Shown here in pieces: positions 23,901 to 38,900 of a DNA stretch of 64,000 nt. The DNA is from Pithys albifrons albifrons (lineage: Eukaryota > Chordata > Aves > Passeriformes > Thamnophilidae), in assembly GCF_047495875.1 (NCBI RefSeq), contig NC_092458.1, positions 601,001 through 665,000 of the forward strand, given 5' to 3'. Position 1 is the first letter of the stretch. The number at the start of each line of letters is the position of its first letter. The position numbers and the translations under genes were made by a program. The notes beneath the pieces are model-generated. The model saw only the letters and a program-made list of their open reading frames with translations, made no database searches and was not told the DNA's origin.

Positions 23901-26900
23901 AAGCAGCTTCATCAAATATTCATTGGTAAGATTTTTAATTTGGTTGCTAAATGCATGTAGTTGTTATAAAAGCACTTATTTATAGTTACACAAGATTATA
24001 ACTGTTCACCCTAAACAGAAAATAGTTTGATTTGGTGGCAGCTTCATGTCTACAGTAGTGTTCAACTAAAGCTTGTACTACTCAGAAAATACTGAGGTAG
24101 GATTAGGTATGAACATGCATAACAAGAGTTTAAAGACTGCCACAGCCTACAGAGAAATCAAGACAGCGTGGTTTGAGGGTTTGCTCACACCCTTATGCCT
24201 TGGTATTTGATGGTATCTGGACCAGTATTAATATCAGGAAGATTCATGGCAGTGCTCAGAATGTTTCTGGGAATTAACAGTGAACAGTGATATCCCCATA
24301 AAGTAAAACTACTTCAGGATCCTCCTTCAAAAAAATTTAAGCAGAATGCTCTGATGGGAAGTAACAGCTTGTAAAGCCTGTGAGAGACTCATCTATTAAC
24401 AACACTTGGCACTACTACAGGTCCATTTTAAGGTCAACTTTTGGTCAGTAAAATTATAGCAGCAAAATGAAAATTTGCAGTAACTTCTATGCCTTTTTTT
24501 AATCAATGTAGAACTTTGTTAGATACCAATACACATGGGGAAAGGGAGAATGAGATAAACATAATAATAGAAAAGTCTTTTAAGATGTTTGATTAGTGCC
24601 ATGAGCACTAAAGTTTTCAGCCCACCCTGAAAATTAGTGATAGCAGTAAATTGAGTAGTGAAATAATCCTGTGACCATCAGATGAGATGAGTTCTTAAAG
24701 CAAAGGGTGACACGTCAGAGAGGAAATCAATAGGTTATGTACATAAACTGCCAGTGAATTGCTGGTTGTCTATCCATTTAAATATCTGCTTAACCAAAAG
24801 ATGTATTTGTGGTTATTAATAGTACCTTTAATAATGAGCATGTTTCTTTTCCTATTTGAATAGCTGGCTAAAACAAGCACAATTAAGAAATAAATGTTGC
24901 TGTCATTTAAGTTTTGTACTACTGAAAACATTCACAGAACATGCATGGTATTCACTTACAGATTTTAGTGAGAATTTGTTCTGCTACAGGATTTTTGTAG
25001 CTTCCTGATTTTGTAGTTTGAAGTACTGAAATGTTTTGATTGTAATATTTTAGTAGTTATGCTTCCTTACATTAATTTTTTTTTGTTGATGATCTTATTT
25101 CTTATATATTCCAGGACCTTCTACTATAGATTTTGGTGATGTTTGTGTATATTCTACAACAACCAAAGAACTGCACATCATCAATAACTTGTTAGTTCAT
25201 ATATGGATACAAATTGAGATTGAATTTGAGGAATTGCAGGGGACATCTCCATTGTCTCAGGTGGTGCCTCCTCTTACAAAGATTAATATTCCGATTATAT
25301 TTGAGACAGGCAGTCTTGGACTCTTTAAAAGGTAAGGGTTTTTTAATTGTCTTGACTTACACATTTTCTTGTAATAATAAAAGAATCACTGCCTGGTTTA
25401 AACAAAATGTAATCATGATAATTGTTAATGGTGTACATAAATTTATGGGGACAGTGCAATAATTAATGCAGTTTTATGTTGCAAAATTTTCCTACTGTAG
25501 TAATGTTTTGCTTTGTTTTGATTGTTGTTTTTTGTGGGCTTTTTAAAGACAAAAAATCCCCTCTCCTGTGAAAAGCTCATGTAGGTACAGGTATATCAGG
25601 GAAAAAAGTCTGCTCTCGCAGTGTATTTACTGGGAGAAATGACTGTGGAAAGCACTGTGCTCTTTCCAACACAGTGTTGCATCACCACAGCTGTGCTCAG
25701 GTCTTTTGAGGCAGCTCTTGGGAAAATTGATAGTAGGCAAACTAAATATGTTTTCCAGCCTTCTGGTATGAACTCTAACTTTACTTTGCTAAAATGACTG
25801 TATGAGGCTGACCATCCTTTGAGATAATCATCACTTTTGATGTGATTTAAGTAGTGTGCAAAACAATTACAAACTTCTTTCTCTTGTCAGTCCTTATGTG
25901 TGTTCACACTCAATTCTTTTGTTAAGTATTTGCTTGCTAGTGGTCATATTTCCCATAAATTTTACTCTGACTACAACACAATAAGTGCATGAAAATATTG
26001 AGAAACATGTATTTTTATGTTACAGATCTTTCATGTACAAAATAAACAACCAACACCTTGGGCATGTGCTGGTAATTGCAAATGCAGTACCCATTGAACT
26101 TCAGCTGTCTGCAAGGGAACTCATTTTAAATCCTATCCCTGGCTGCCTAGCAGAGACAGAGTTTAGAACAACCATCAGAGTGTTGAATCCCAGAAACCAT
26201 CCTGCTGCCTTTACCTGGAAGCCTGTAACTACAGACAGAAAAACTGCATTTTCTGTACAGCCAGCCAGAGGTATACTGTGCAAATACAGTGTGTGCTTCT
26301 GTCTCTAATGTCAACAATGTGAAATAACACAAACACTCAGCTGATGCTATAAACTGTATTTTTAGGTTTTACCTTCTTTCCTTTGAATAATAGTATTCTG
26401 CAGGACTATGTTGGAGCTCCACTATTAAAGAACTAACTGATAACACAGTTCTGACAAGGTTTGGCTGGATCAGGAGCTTGGTGTACTCGGATTCTTGAGA
26501 AAAGATATTTCTGCTAATGGAAGTTCAGACTCAATTGCAAGCAAGAAAATGTAGATGGTGTTTTCCAAAGTTGTTATTCTACAAGAACGATAGTCAGTTC
26601 TTTTATTTTTAATGCTATTAGAGTAACTCATGGCTGAAAAACACCAGTGAACCTTTGAGTAAGTTTTACTGAAGGATACTAATAGACAAATTATGCAATG
26701 GTCATGAGAATGCAGACACTAATTTTACTTATTTAATCATGCTGTTTAACACTGAGGAGATGTAGGCTTATTCTTCAATAACAGGAGGTCATTTCACTTT
26801 AATGTGCTTATGTTATTTGTAATTTCACAGTGTAATTTCATAATTGTACATGTGTATGCTATAATATATAAATTATATACATATATTTAGGGATTGTGGA

Positions 26901-29900
26901 GGCCTATAGTGATCTGGAGTGTGAAGTTGTTTGGCATCCAGGGTTCAACTCTCCAGAAGAAGGAGAATTCAACCTGTGTGTGCGCAAAGGAAACACTATT
27001 AATTTGAAATGTTTTGCAAAGGTAACAATTCATACAGCAGTTTTAGAGAAGAAAAATATGTGGGTTTTTCAAACAAGTCTTGTCTTAAGTATATTTCTAT
27101 TGTCATGTATTAAAAATATCCTCATATGGCTTCTATTTGACATGTTTAACAAAAGAATATGCTCCAAAGTCATAATGGAGAAGGCAAGGCAACGATAATT
27201 TGCCTTTTTGTTGCTTTTGATCATACACCACCTTTGGCAACACAGCTTGGTGGCCCTTATATATCATGAGGCAATTAATGTTCTTGGCTTGCTTAGTTTA
27301 GCTTAACAAAGGTTGAGAGGTTATCCAGCAGTTCTTTAGATATATATTGAAGGAGTAGAAAATCAGGGTGTGTGGGAAGGTGTTTCAGAGTTTAGGGTAA
27401 CAACAGGCTCTAATGTAATCTTGTATTGTTACTTGAACACAGTATTTGAGAAGTGTTCTGGATAGTCTTCTAAACAGTGATATTGAGCTTAGGTTAGTCA
27501 TTTGTTGTCTTACATTACATGCCAGGGAGTATGAAGAAGAAAAGCTTCCCCTCCCACCCCTCCATATTGTATTGGCTGCATACTGTAGAACTTACATTGG
27601 AAGCCAAGAAAACATCACTTTTACTTTTGATATGCCTGTTTCCTCTCTTTCCCCCCCCCAGTAGCTTTTTTCTTATTCCTCTTGTTTTGAAGCCTTTGAA
27701 ATTACCAGATGGAAACAGGATGTGTGTAAATTAGAAAACTGGCATTACAACTGCTATTAATATCTCTGAAGTATCTTGTCCTGATCACACATCTGAAATT
27801 AATGGAGCTTGTTCTGTTAAATTGAATTAAAATAGTTCTATTTGTCTTGACATTAGTCCAGAAATATCTGTGGCGTTTTGTCTGTTTAATTTGAATCTAG
27901 ATAAGTTCAGTACATCGAATAAATCTTGTCTCACATTTAAGCTTTGTTTGTCTATTTGAATACTTCCAAATTATGCATTTTCATGAGTAATTATCTCTTG
28001 ATGTAATAAAAAATAGGCTGAATTATTTATTTGTACTTAGGAATATGTTATAGAGACTGCTTGTTTTATCGTTTTTGTTTTGTTTTTTTTAATAGCTTGG
28101 TACTACTAAAGTTCGGTTTGTGACAGAAGGCATATCCTTCATTCATAGTCCAATGGGTTTGTCTACTTGTAAGACAGCAGTTCTTCAAAACGTAGGACGT
28201 AACCATGCATACTTCCAAGTAAGCTGGAGTTATTTCTGGCACACTGAATTCCCTGGGGGGGCAGCAGAAGGGAGTTAATTCTATCAGGTCACATTATGTT
28301 TTTCTGTTCTCAGTTATTAAATGCACACCTACTTAAGTTTGTGTTTGGTTTTCTGAAGAACAAGACTTATGTGAATAGAAATTCTGTTGCCCGCTGTGAA
28401 ATTTGATGGACCAACAGCCAAGCAAAGTGGTGATGGCCTACACGATTCTGGGTGCTTCATGAGGTCCAGTGGTGAGGGTGGAACCCCATATTGGTGTACC
28501 CTGTGGAAAAGCAGTTACAGCTTGGATGTTTTCACACATTGACAGACAGAGCAAACTGGCTGGTCACCCTCCCCATGCTGCCTGCACAGTCAGTGCATGC
28601 AGAGACTCAGGCCAGTCACAGCACATGATTACTTTGCTAGACTAACATCTGAGAGGAAGATGAGCTGTATGATGAATTCAGTAAGGGATGAGATAGATGC
28701 CAGAATGGGTAGACATGATACACAAATGAATAGGAAACCTAACCTCGTGAGTTCTCCTGATCACAGGATAATTGCTGTATTTATTTAGTAAAGCAAAATA
28801 ATTTTCATTAAAATCCTCAGAGTTTTTCTTCCTTCATTATAGTTGCACAAAGAAACATCATTAATTTATTTTGATTAGTACCATATTTGGATGTTTATCA
28901 ACTGAGCATTGAATAACAAATATTACTGCAGTCTTGGACAACTGGCCTGAAAGAGTAAAATCAGCATAGCCAGTAAGATAAACAAACGTACCCAGCCTTT
29001 TTAGCCTCCACAATTAGTCTTAAGCCAAGATATGGCTGGTTGGTCTTGGTCATTATCACTTCTGTAGCTGTAATTTAAAAGTTATCTATTTGAAGTGCAT
29101 TAGAAGAGAACAAATTCTATTTTATCTTACTAACTCTGGGTAAACTGAATATTTACTTGTCTTATTATTACTGAACTATAGAATATTGGGTTTCTGTGTC
29201 CCAGCTTCTTACTGTGAATGTCAAAAAAGAAGTGTTCAATTTATTTGTCACTGGAAAAATATGATGTAGAATATTTTGAAGACTTCCTAGATAGCAAGTT
29301 TTAATTTTAATAATGAAAACAATCTGAAAACTTGAAGTTTCTAATTGATGCACAAAGATTATTTCATAGTAGAAATTGTTAATCATGTTTAGAAATCTGT
29401 TACTTTATTTTGTTTACCTGCATTTTCCCCCAAACTTCTAAGTCCAAGGTAACATTATGTGCTATAAATGTTCCCCTTGTAAGAATATAAAACCTTTATG
29501 ATATAGACGTTGATATAAATAAAACAACATGAACCAAAGCAAACAAATCCAAACACCTTGTTCAGTATGTTTCTTGTTTGTGTTTGCACAGGTTCGTGAT
29601 GCCAACCCTCTGCCTGGACTGACAGTCACCCCCTCGGAAGGAGTGGTACCTGTGGGAGGCAACATGGATCTCAAAATCACTTTCACTCCAAATACAAACA
29701 TAAGTTTTGATGAGAAAGTGGAGGTATTCCAGACTGGAAGAACTTTGTCTTTTGAGGGTTATGCTGCGTTTGTGTGTACATTTTGACATGTCTCCTGGAT
29801 TTTATGTCCAGTGTTCTAATGCTTTTAAGGAAAAGGTTTTCTTGCAGCAGATGATAAGTGCTATAACCTATTCTGTTGTTTTGTTGCAGCCTCTCAGTCT

Positions 29901-32900
29901 GAGCTGTTTCATGTTATACCACTGACAAGCTGTTGAAACTAACGTGTGATTGTCTTTAGGAGATAACGTAGACACACCTGCAGTTTCTGAAATCCGTAGA
30001 GGGGGCAGGATTGGAATATTCCACCGATCTTAACTTTTTGACTTCTTTTTCTGGTCTTCTCAGAGATGGATCTACTAGTAGATTTGATCATAGCCATGCA
30101 GCAAATATATTTTATTTACTGTATGGCAGCTTCCTGAGCTTGTCCTTGTTGAGATGAGTGAGACTGGGAAAAAGGATGCTATCAAGGGCTTGAACTTTGC
30201 TACTTTTTCTGAATTTGTTCCTGGATTCACCATCTTCTGTGGTTGCATATTTTATGCTTGTTAAACTTAGCATCCTTCTTTTTCCAATTTTTACAACAGT
30301 TTTAGCATTCCTTGGAAAAATTATATCTACTTTGTACCAGCACCTCTGTCAAGCAATTTGTGTTGGAATACACTTTCCAATCCTCACAGCTGCTGGAGAT
30401 ATCTTTCTCCTGTTGGAAAAAACTTGCTCATTCTAATACACCCTCCTGCAACATTATTTGTGTCTGCAGAAGTGGGGAAGACTGATCTTTCTTAAAACTT
30501 TGGATTGGTTTTGTTTTCTTTTTTTAGTTTGTCTGTGTTTGTATTTTTAGTTGACAGCCGAATCTATCCCTGACATGGTGTGCCTCAAAGGCATGATTTG
30601 AAGTCACATCTCACTAGAATCTGTATATGTGTGTTCTAGAAAATGAAGATATTTTCTTCACTTCTTCATATTTCCATAGAAAAGCGCTTTATATTGTAAG
30701 AGCAGAGTTATTTTCATGTTTTCATTACAATTTATACTGAATCTCTCTCTCCACTCTGTGGGGTAGGATTGGGTTTTTGTGTCAAACTTTTCATGTAATT
30801 ATGACAGATTTGGTGAGATAGTTGTGTTAGAATGACCTTGTCAGCAACCACTCTGCTGTCCATTCCCTTAGGTAGAAGTGCGAAATGAAGGAGCACAAGT
30901 GCTCAGGATTGGTGGATTTGTAGGATTTGCTGAAATAAACATAGATGTGGTAAGTATGAAGAAATTGTGGCAATTGGTAAGATTGTTTAAGTGTTTTGCT
31001 TTATCTGCATGTCAAAGTGGCTCCCTACTTCATCTTTTTTCATTTTTTCCTATACTAACTTCCTGAGAAAATGATCAAGGAGAACTTCAGAGGAGATATT
31101 AAAAACTAAATGTGCATTAAACAGTTGCACTAAATGACAGCTGACAGCTTTAGCTTTTGTGCTTGACAATCTGAAATAAGTATGTTAAAAGGGAGAGGAT
31201 TTCTTAAGGCAGTTGTAGCAAAAAATGCAATAAGTGGAAAAGTAATCCAGTGATCTCTTTACTAAATGATGAAAACTTTCCTGATGGTGTAACTGGACTT
31301 TATATTGAATTCTAAACTCATGTGTTTTATGTCCTGGAAAGATTTTAAAGATAAGGGTTATGATGAACCAGGGCTATTATTGTGATATAAATTGTGCATC
31401 TTGCACAGTTTTGTTGTTTTTTTTTTTTACATTATGTTGAGTAATAAACTTGACTTCACAGTGTTTTGACCCATTTGTTTTTCTTTAAACTTGCAGAAGC
31501 AAATGGACTTTGGTGGTGTTTATGTTGGCACTAAAAAATCAATTCCATTTTTGCTGCAGAACAAAGGACAATCACGTACCAGAGTGGAGTTTGATTTTTC
31601 TAAGTATAAGGATTTTAAACTGAATACTAATGACCATTCAGGTATTTACTTTTGCTGTATCAGAATTTTCATTAAATAAAGCTCAACCTAACACAGTAAT
31701 GCTAAGGGAAAATCTGTCAGACTATTTCCAGTAGACAAATTTTCTGTTATAAAAAGATCTAAAGCAATTATTTTAAAATTTTGCTTATTATAAAGTAAGA
31801 GAAAACATTTTGGTTTGCCTGTGAAATGCTAATTGCCAAAAATAAGTATTTACAAAGTGTCAAGTTGCCTGTAGATTTTTTTCCCATTTTTTTCTGCTGT
31901 AGTTGCTAAGGTTTAATAAACAAAAAAGTTTGAGTACCCTTTCACCAGTTAATATTAAAAAAACCCTCAAATGTATAAAATCCAAACAAACAAAGCCAAA
32001 AAACTGTATCCATTTCCTTTTCATGGACTCATACCCACTGTTTTGACAATATTTACCCTTCAATTAGTTCACCATCAGTAAAAGGGCCCAGACTTTTCTT
32101 TTCCCCACCAGCACAGGGTGTCTGCAGGTTAACCACAGGACCCCTGTTTTGCATTGCTCAACTCAGAGTGACTTTGGGGCAATATGTGGAATTATATTGC
32201 TATGTCTTTTTTCTTGGTAGAACTAGTGCAGAATTTTAACCTTTTCTAGTTGTTCCTCACCCTTTTTCTACTTCAGTCATGGCATGTCCTTTGTTGTTCC
32301 AACATCATTATTCACAAGAAAATTTAGCAGCTGTGCTTATATGGCCTCATCTCCCTGCAAACTCAGGAAATAAAGGCTCTGCAACACAGTACTATAAAAT
32401 GTGGTTGTATCTTTATGTTCAACTGTATGTGGATGATGACAAAAAATAATCTCCCGAGAACAGAGAGGCTTCTTACCATGTGGGGCACTTTAAAGGGAAG
32501 GGAAGGTGAGGGTTCCTTATCAGTCATCTTAATGTGGGGAACTGTAAGACTTTTTACAGCAGGTAAGTAACCAGCGTGAGAATAGACTCATTGCACATCG
32601 TTTCCAGATGAGAGTTTATGCTTGAAATCAAATGATGAATACTGATGAATGCTCATCCTGGTGTTCCTGGATGAATACTGATCTGGGAGGAATGTTACCT
32701 TCTTTTTGGAAACTCATGCTTCTGCCAGTGCCTTAAAGTTGGACATGAAAATCTGAAAAATGAAGCAAGTTGTGCTGATTTAAAGGTGAACCAGCAGGGG
32801 AAATGAACTCGCCACGAGAGAGATTATAAATCAGAGCTAAAATTTAATAATAATATTACAATAACAACACTGACACACAAGGGAAATTGCTTTCAACTCA

Positions 32901-35900
32901 CAAAACCCCAGCAGTATAACCCAGTGTCCTGGGGCACAAACCCAAGGGGGTTTGTTTGCCCTTGTGCTGAGACCCCTGTGGTTCCCCCAAGTCCAGAGCA
33001 AAAGGAAAAGAAAAACCTGTTGGTGCAGGCGAGGGCTGTGGTCTGGGCGAGAGCGGTGATCTCCTCCTGTCGAGGTCCTGCTGCTCCTCTGGATCCAACG
33101 AGAGGTTCCCGAGGTCTTCTTACCCACCACTTATGTACCCTCAGGGAGCACCCAGTCCCTCCCCCTGGGCGGGGACTCACACAATGGGTGATTAACTCTG
33201 GGAGCCAGGGGGTGTTGAACTGTTGATGGCCCATTGGCAGCTCCGCCCCCTCAGGCTGGGTGTGAAGTGATAATGGCTCCCTGGGCAGCTGCTGCTAATG
33301 GCCCATTGACCTTGGGGAATGAATAGAGGAGGTGGAATACACAGCTTTGATCACCCCCACACAGGGTTAGCTGGTCCCTCCTGCTCAACTAGGACACAAG
33401 TCTTATTGGTAAACCTCTGTATTGTGGATTATGCCTAAAAGTAATTTAAAAAAAACAGTGTCAGCCAACTATTTTTCTCCCTGTGTATTAGTTTTCGTTA
33501 TGTAATTAACTATTTTACCTAACACTTTCATTCAAAGCTAAATGACACTGCTTTTTTTATCTAAAATACTGTGTTCTCTCTAATTAGTAACTTCAGTGAA
33601 AGATGCTGGTGATTGGTACTTCTCAAAGTTACCTCCAGGATCCTTTTGAGAGATACTCTATTCCTTTGTAACTTTGTGAGAGATCTTTATCATGCAGATA
33701 TATAGATACTTTATGTTGGAAATCACTTTGAAGTCCTGCAACTATTACATAGTTGATATTTAATGCAATAACATCTGTAATTTCATTCTGAATTTTGCTT
33801 GGCAGTGTTTGAGTGCAGTTCTTCAAAGCCTTACTTGTATTCAGTTACCTTAAATGAGGACTCTGCTTTGCAGTGCTTCTTGTCCTTCATGCCAAAAGAG
33901 GTAAGTTTATGGAACAAGGGTAATTATGTTAATTTAAATAATTTTTTGTGATATTTCTGTGGTGGGAGAATGGACTTTAGGTGGCCATTTTAGTGTGTGC
34001 AATAGTTTCATAATTAGTAACCCAATTCTTAAGTTCTGAAATAACTATGTTTGCCTACACAAGGAATAAACACTTTTTCAGTGACTTAAGAATGGTATAA
34101 TTTTTTACTGAAATGTCTTACCCCACATTCATTAAATCATTCAACAAACCTGCAGCCTTTTGCTTTTGCTGCTGTTCATGCTCTAACTCTCAGATGACCA
34201 AGAGACTGAAAAAGCTGAGGAGTTTTATGCATCAAAGATTGGCAAAGTTGCTTTCTGCTTAAGCTATTTGAGGGGGAAAACCAGGAGACTTTGTTAGTTT
34301 TACATCAGGAGATCAGTATTTTACTGACAGTAACTGTCAATAGAGAGTGCTGTAGCGAATTTTAAATCTAAACCTATTGAAAAATGCAAGGCAGGACATG
34401 CCCAAGGACACTCACTGCTCACAGCCCACTGGTACTCCTGAGTGAGCATCACTGAGTTAGTGCAGCACTGTGGTAGCTGGCAGCACAAGCACTGACTAAT
34501 GTTAAATGAAGTTGCACAGTATGGCATGACTATGGGAAGCATCTGAAAGGGAATGTACACCCCAGGATGCTGCAGCTTTTCTTTCATGTAGCTCCTGCAA
34601 AGTGGAATACTAATAAAAAGCATAGCTCTGTTAAGAAAATGCTCCATGTACCAACATCTCTTAGTGTGATCAGAAACTCTCAGTAGTTACTAATTCTTAA
34701 AACATTCCCCTTTGGGTATTAGTTCTTTACCATTCTACCTCATGTACGTTCCTGCCTTTTCTTATCAGATTTCTTCCTTCTCTTTCCTGACTTTACAGTC
34801 TTGAAAAAAACCCTGTATGTTGAGCTTCCCATGTTCAGGTTTCGTGGTTGCAAGTGCTATTTCCTGCCTCTGCACTTGAACAGCTGTTTCTCTGATCTCA
34901 TCACGGTGTTTTTAACAACTGCTCTTACCCAGCTTACCCCCCAGCTGCTACAAACCTTCTGTATCCCGTTGGGTCACATTCTAGTCTGTCTGCCTTCTGG
35001 TTTTACCAGAACTTCCTGCTGTTGTAGTTATTACTGACAGCCATCCCTATAAACCAACAAGAACTCACTATAATGATGTTGTTTCTAAGAAAGAAGATAC
35101 TAGAACTAAGGAAAAGTTAGAAGAAAGTAATTCAGAAGCTTTGCGAAAAAATCAAAAAGCATGAAATTATTTTAATGTTCTTTAACAATTTATTAAAATG
35201 AATTATTAATCTAAGGTTTTAAGTAATTTAGTCTCGCATGTAATCTTGAATTCTTCTGCTAAAAGTCAGCTAGGCAGTAGCTTTTGTTCTGCCTCCAAAA
35301 CCTTCAGATCAACAAATGAAGTAAATACACAGGAATTCTGAATAGCTCCTCCAATTCTCACCAAAATGTAGAGTGTACAAGTACATGTGACATCAAAAGA
35401 TACTCTTAGAGATGAAGTGTCTTGACATGCTTAAAAAATAGACCTTAAAAATTCTGAGATAATTCTTTCAGTATTCTAACTGATAAAATGGAGTGGGTGC
35501 ATTATAGATGAGGCTGGGATACTGCTCAGCCACGGCACAGCTTTGCCTTCCTGTTGTTCCATGTCTCAAAAGGTGTTGGAGGTGACAGGGCTCTCTGCCC
35601 GAGTAGAGAGAATTTAACCTTGGTATTTGGCTGTGAAAGTCAGAGCTGTCAATGAAAGCAGTGTAGAAAATAAATACATAGATAGGTAAAGTAGCCAATA
35701 CTTCTGAATATATTTACATACAGGTTGTGTGCTGCTTTCTTCTCTGTTTTAATATAACTTTGAAATACACTTCAGTTATGTTTAAGTTTTTTTCCCTGAA
35801 GGTTCAGCCAGCTGAACACGTGATTGGCTGTGCTGGGTTCACATTTTAGAGGACAAAACCCCACAACTAAACCAAACAAAAAATTCCAACAACCCATGGC

Positions 35901-38900
35901 TATCTGGCCAAAGATCTCTTGTAGTTTCTTCCTCCCTATCCAGATCCAGAGCTAAGCATCAGAACTAATCATGTTATTTACTGACAGATTGCAAGCAGAG
36001 ACTACTTTTGAACTGAATTTTAGCTCATACTGTCCATAAAGCATAGAAACGTGTCTTTTCTGGCCATGGCTCTCTTCTGCAAGTTACCTGCCCAGGTAAC
36101 AGTGGGGAGCACGTGATTCCTTTAGTTTTGTGCAAGGGCAGCAGACAGCATGTGGTCACTTCAAATATTTCCTTTTCTTCCTTCCTCAGTTGCTACTGTG
36201 CTTCTCCAGGCAGGGCAATCCCCCTGCCCTGTGTCCTGCATGGTCTGCTAAGCAAAGCTGGCAAAGCAAGGTGCAACAGTGTACTGCTTCAAAAGAATCT
36301 TTTTTTTAATCCTTCCTTTTTTTTTCTTCTTGTAAATGCTACTGGAAAATAACAAATTCCAGCATCTTGGAAAAAAGACAAAATACACAGCTGTGTAATA
36401 ATGAAGCCTATGAGGCCCTTTGATTGAGATAAATAGAGCAAGTCACACCTGTCAAAGCTTATTGCCTAAGCTCATTGTAGAGAATTGACAGGTGTTTGGT
36501 GGAGTGTTTTTGTCCTTTTAAATCACTTTTTTGTGTTTTTTTCTTTTTAATGAAAGAGCAGATTTTTTGGTCTAAGGAGTGAATTCTGTGGAAAATCTGC
36601 AGCTGTGGAATTACAGAATATTACTGGTGCATCGTCACTGACCATATGCAAGGGAAAGATGTAGTTTTATTTCAGGGTTTTGAATGATGGCAGAACACCA
36701 GTTACATTATTCATTGTGGAAGCAGCTTGTCTGTGATATAAACCTGGGGAATTTAGGCTGTGTGAAAGGTTTCACTATGTTTCAAGGAAAAGCTGATGTT
36801 AAATCTGAGGGAAGGCTGGGAATGTGTGTTGGATTCAGTTGCAGGACATAAGCCCTTGGTTTTGCAGTTAGGTTTAAATTTGAATCAAACTGATTTTTTC
36901 TAATGTACATTACATTTTCTCTTTGTATCACTGCTGAATTTGTGTGTTGTTAGTAGTATAAAAAAAGAAACTTTAGGGTCAGCCTTTACCCAAATGCTTC
37001 AAGATCTTTGAACAATCTGCAAGTTCTTATATAATAAATACAAGAGTATTATTTTTTACAGATGTTTTAATCTAATTTTAAGCAATAAATTAGCTGACTG
37101 AATTACTTGCAATTCCCTGTGAAGCAAGTGCTGTAATTTTAAGGAGCTGTCACATATTCTTCATGCTAAATAAAGTATATGATTCCTGGATTTAACAGTA
37201 ATTTTTTTTAACCTATTGAAATAATAGTTAAGAAACTGTATTTTATGCTTTATGCATGTAGTATTGCACTGGTGTAGTAAGTAAAGATAGAAATTAATTA
37301 AGCACTTTGAAAGTGTTTTCTGAAAATAACTTTTGTTTTCCTATCCCTCACTTGACAACTGAAGAATCACAGACTATTTTGACTTGGAAGGGACCCACAA
37401 GGATCATTGAGTCCAACTCTTAAGTCAGTGACACACACAGGGGACTGAACCCATGACATTGGCATTATTACAACCAAGTTTTAACCAACTGAGTGCTTGA
37501 GTTTGTTTATTTTTATTCATGAATTGTATATAAAATTTACTTGTGTTGTTTGATGGGGTTGTTTCCCCCTTTTGTTTCTTTGCATATACCAAGAATTTGG
37601 GGCTGAGGCAGGAGGCCATTCAGCCTTGTTCACTCTCCAGTGTTAGGCTTAGAGCTACCACCACACTCTTTGTATCCAACCTGTCTTATAAATTCAAATG
37701 TGTTTTGGTAATAGAGCTTTCCTGATCAGACAGATTTCTTAATAGCTTTCATTTGTTTGGCAATTGTAGCAAAAAATTTAAAGGTATTTTTAAATACCAT
37801 CTAAATAAAACTTTACAGGAATATGATTTTTATTTAAAGAATTGATACTGAGGGCAGCCTAACCAAGCATCCTTTTTCTGGCATCCTTTGGAGATGGTCT
37901 ATGTGAACATGTCACAAACAGCTCTTCTGTATTTTAATTGCTAAGATCACCACTTTGGAGATGATACCTCCTTTCCAATCAACGTGCATAATTAGTGTAC
38001 ATCAGGACAGGAAAAATGGTTTTTATAATGATATAAGCAAACATGAGTGTTTGTGAAAGAACTCTCTCTGGACTGTGCTTCCTGCTCCTCCTGTATTACC
38101 TGGTGTCTGAAGTTCAGCTTCAGGAAAATATCTCAATAGATAAGTAACTATAAAGTATTCATAGATTATCTAAAAAGAAAGTGTAAGGCCAGCAATAGTC
38201 TAAGGTGTTTTTTTTTTTAATATTGTCATTAGTTTTTAAATCACATAATCTTGCAAAAGAGAGACTTTTCTATTACGGAGTTTGAGAAATGAAAAATTAA
38301 TCATACAGGGCTTTTTGTATAAAAATGTAATGATTTCACTTGCAAAGTGAAATTCTAATAATTGAAATGAATTTTTAATTCTGTTTCAGCAATGTGTGTA
38401 TGTGTATGAATTATATTATTTTTGGTTATATAGAGTTTTTAAAGGATTTTCATTTGTAAATATAGGTTAGTTAATGTGCAGTTAATTAGCCAAAGATATG
38501 TATGAATAAAACAAAAGAGCTAATATTTATTCTCAATTATGTAAATACATTTCTATGAGTTATGTTGGCTCTGAATTTGCACTATTGTGCTTCCTAGCCA
38601 GGGTAGGTTTTCAGTGAACATCTGCATGTAGTGAATTGAGTGCCTTGCACATATTGGCTTTTGTTTGCCAGTTCCTAGCAAAGAAAACCCTTCTTGTATA
38701 GTAAGACTCAACCAAATTTTCCTGACAGTTGGAATGAAACCCAGGTTTTCAGTAGCTGCTTTGGGAGAGGGATAAAGGGATTCCACTTTCTGTTGTCTGA
38801 CCTAACCCTACCAGCACTGATGGAGAACAGTTGCAGTGCTAGAGTGCACTCTTTGGCATAGCCAATGCTGCCCTATCTGTTGCAGACTAAGCATCTTAAT

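Noticed and set aside
32837..33234. Several overlapping frames up to 113 codons
   Set aside because: All lie inside a solo LTR with clear ends and target duplication.
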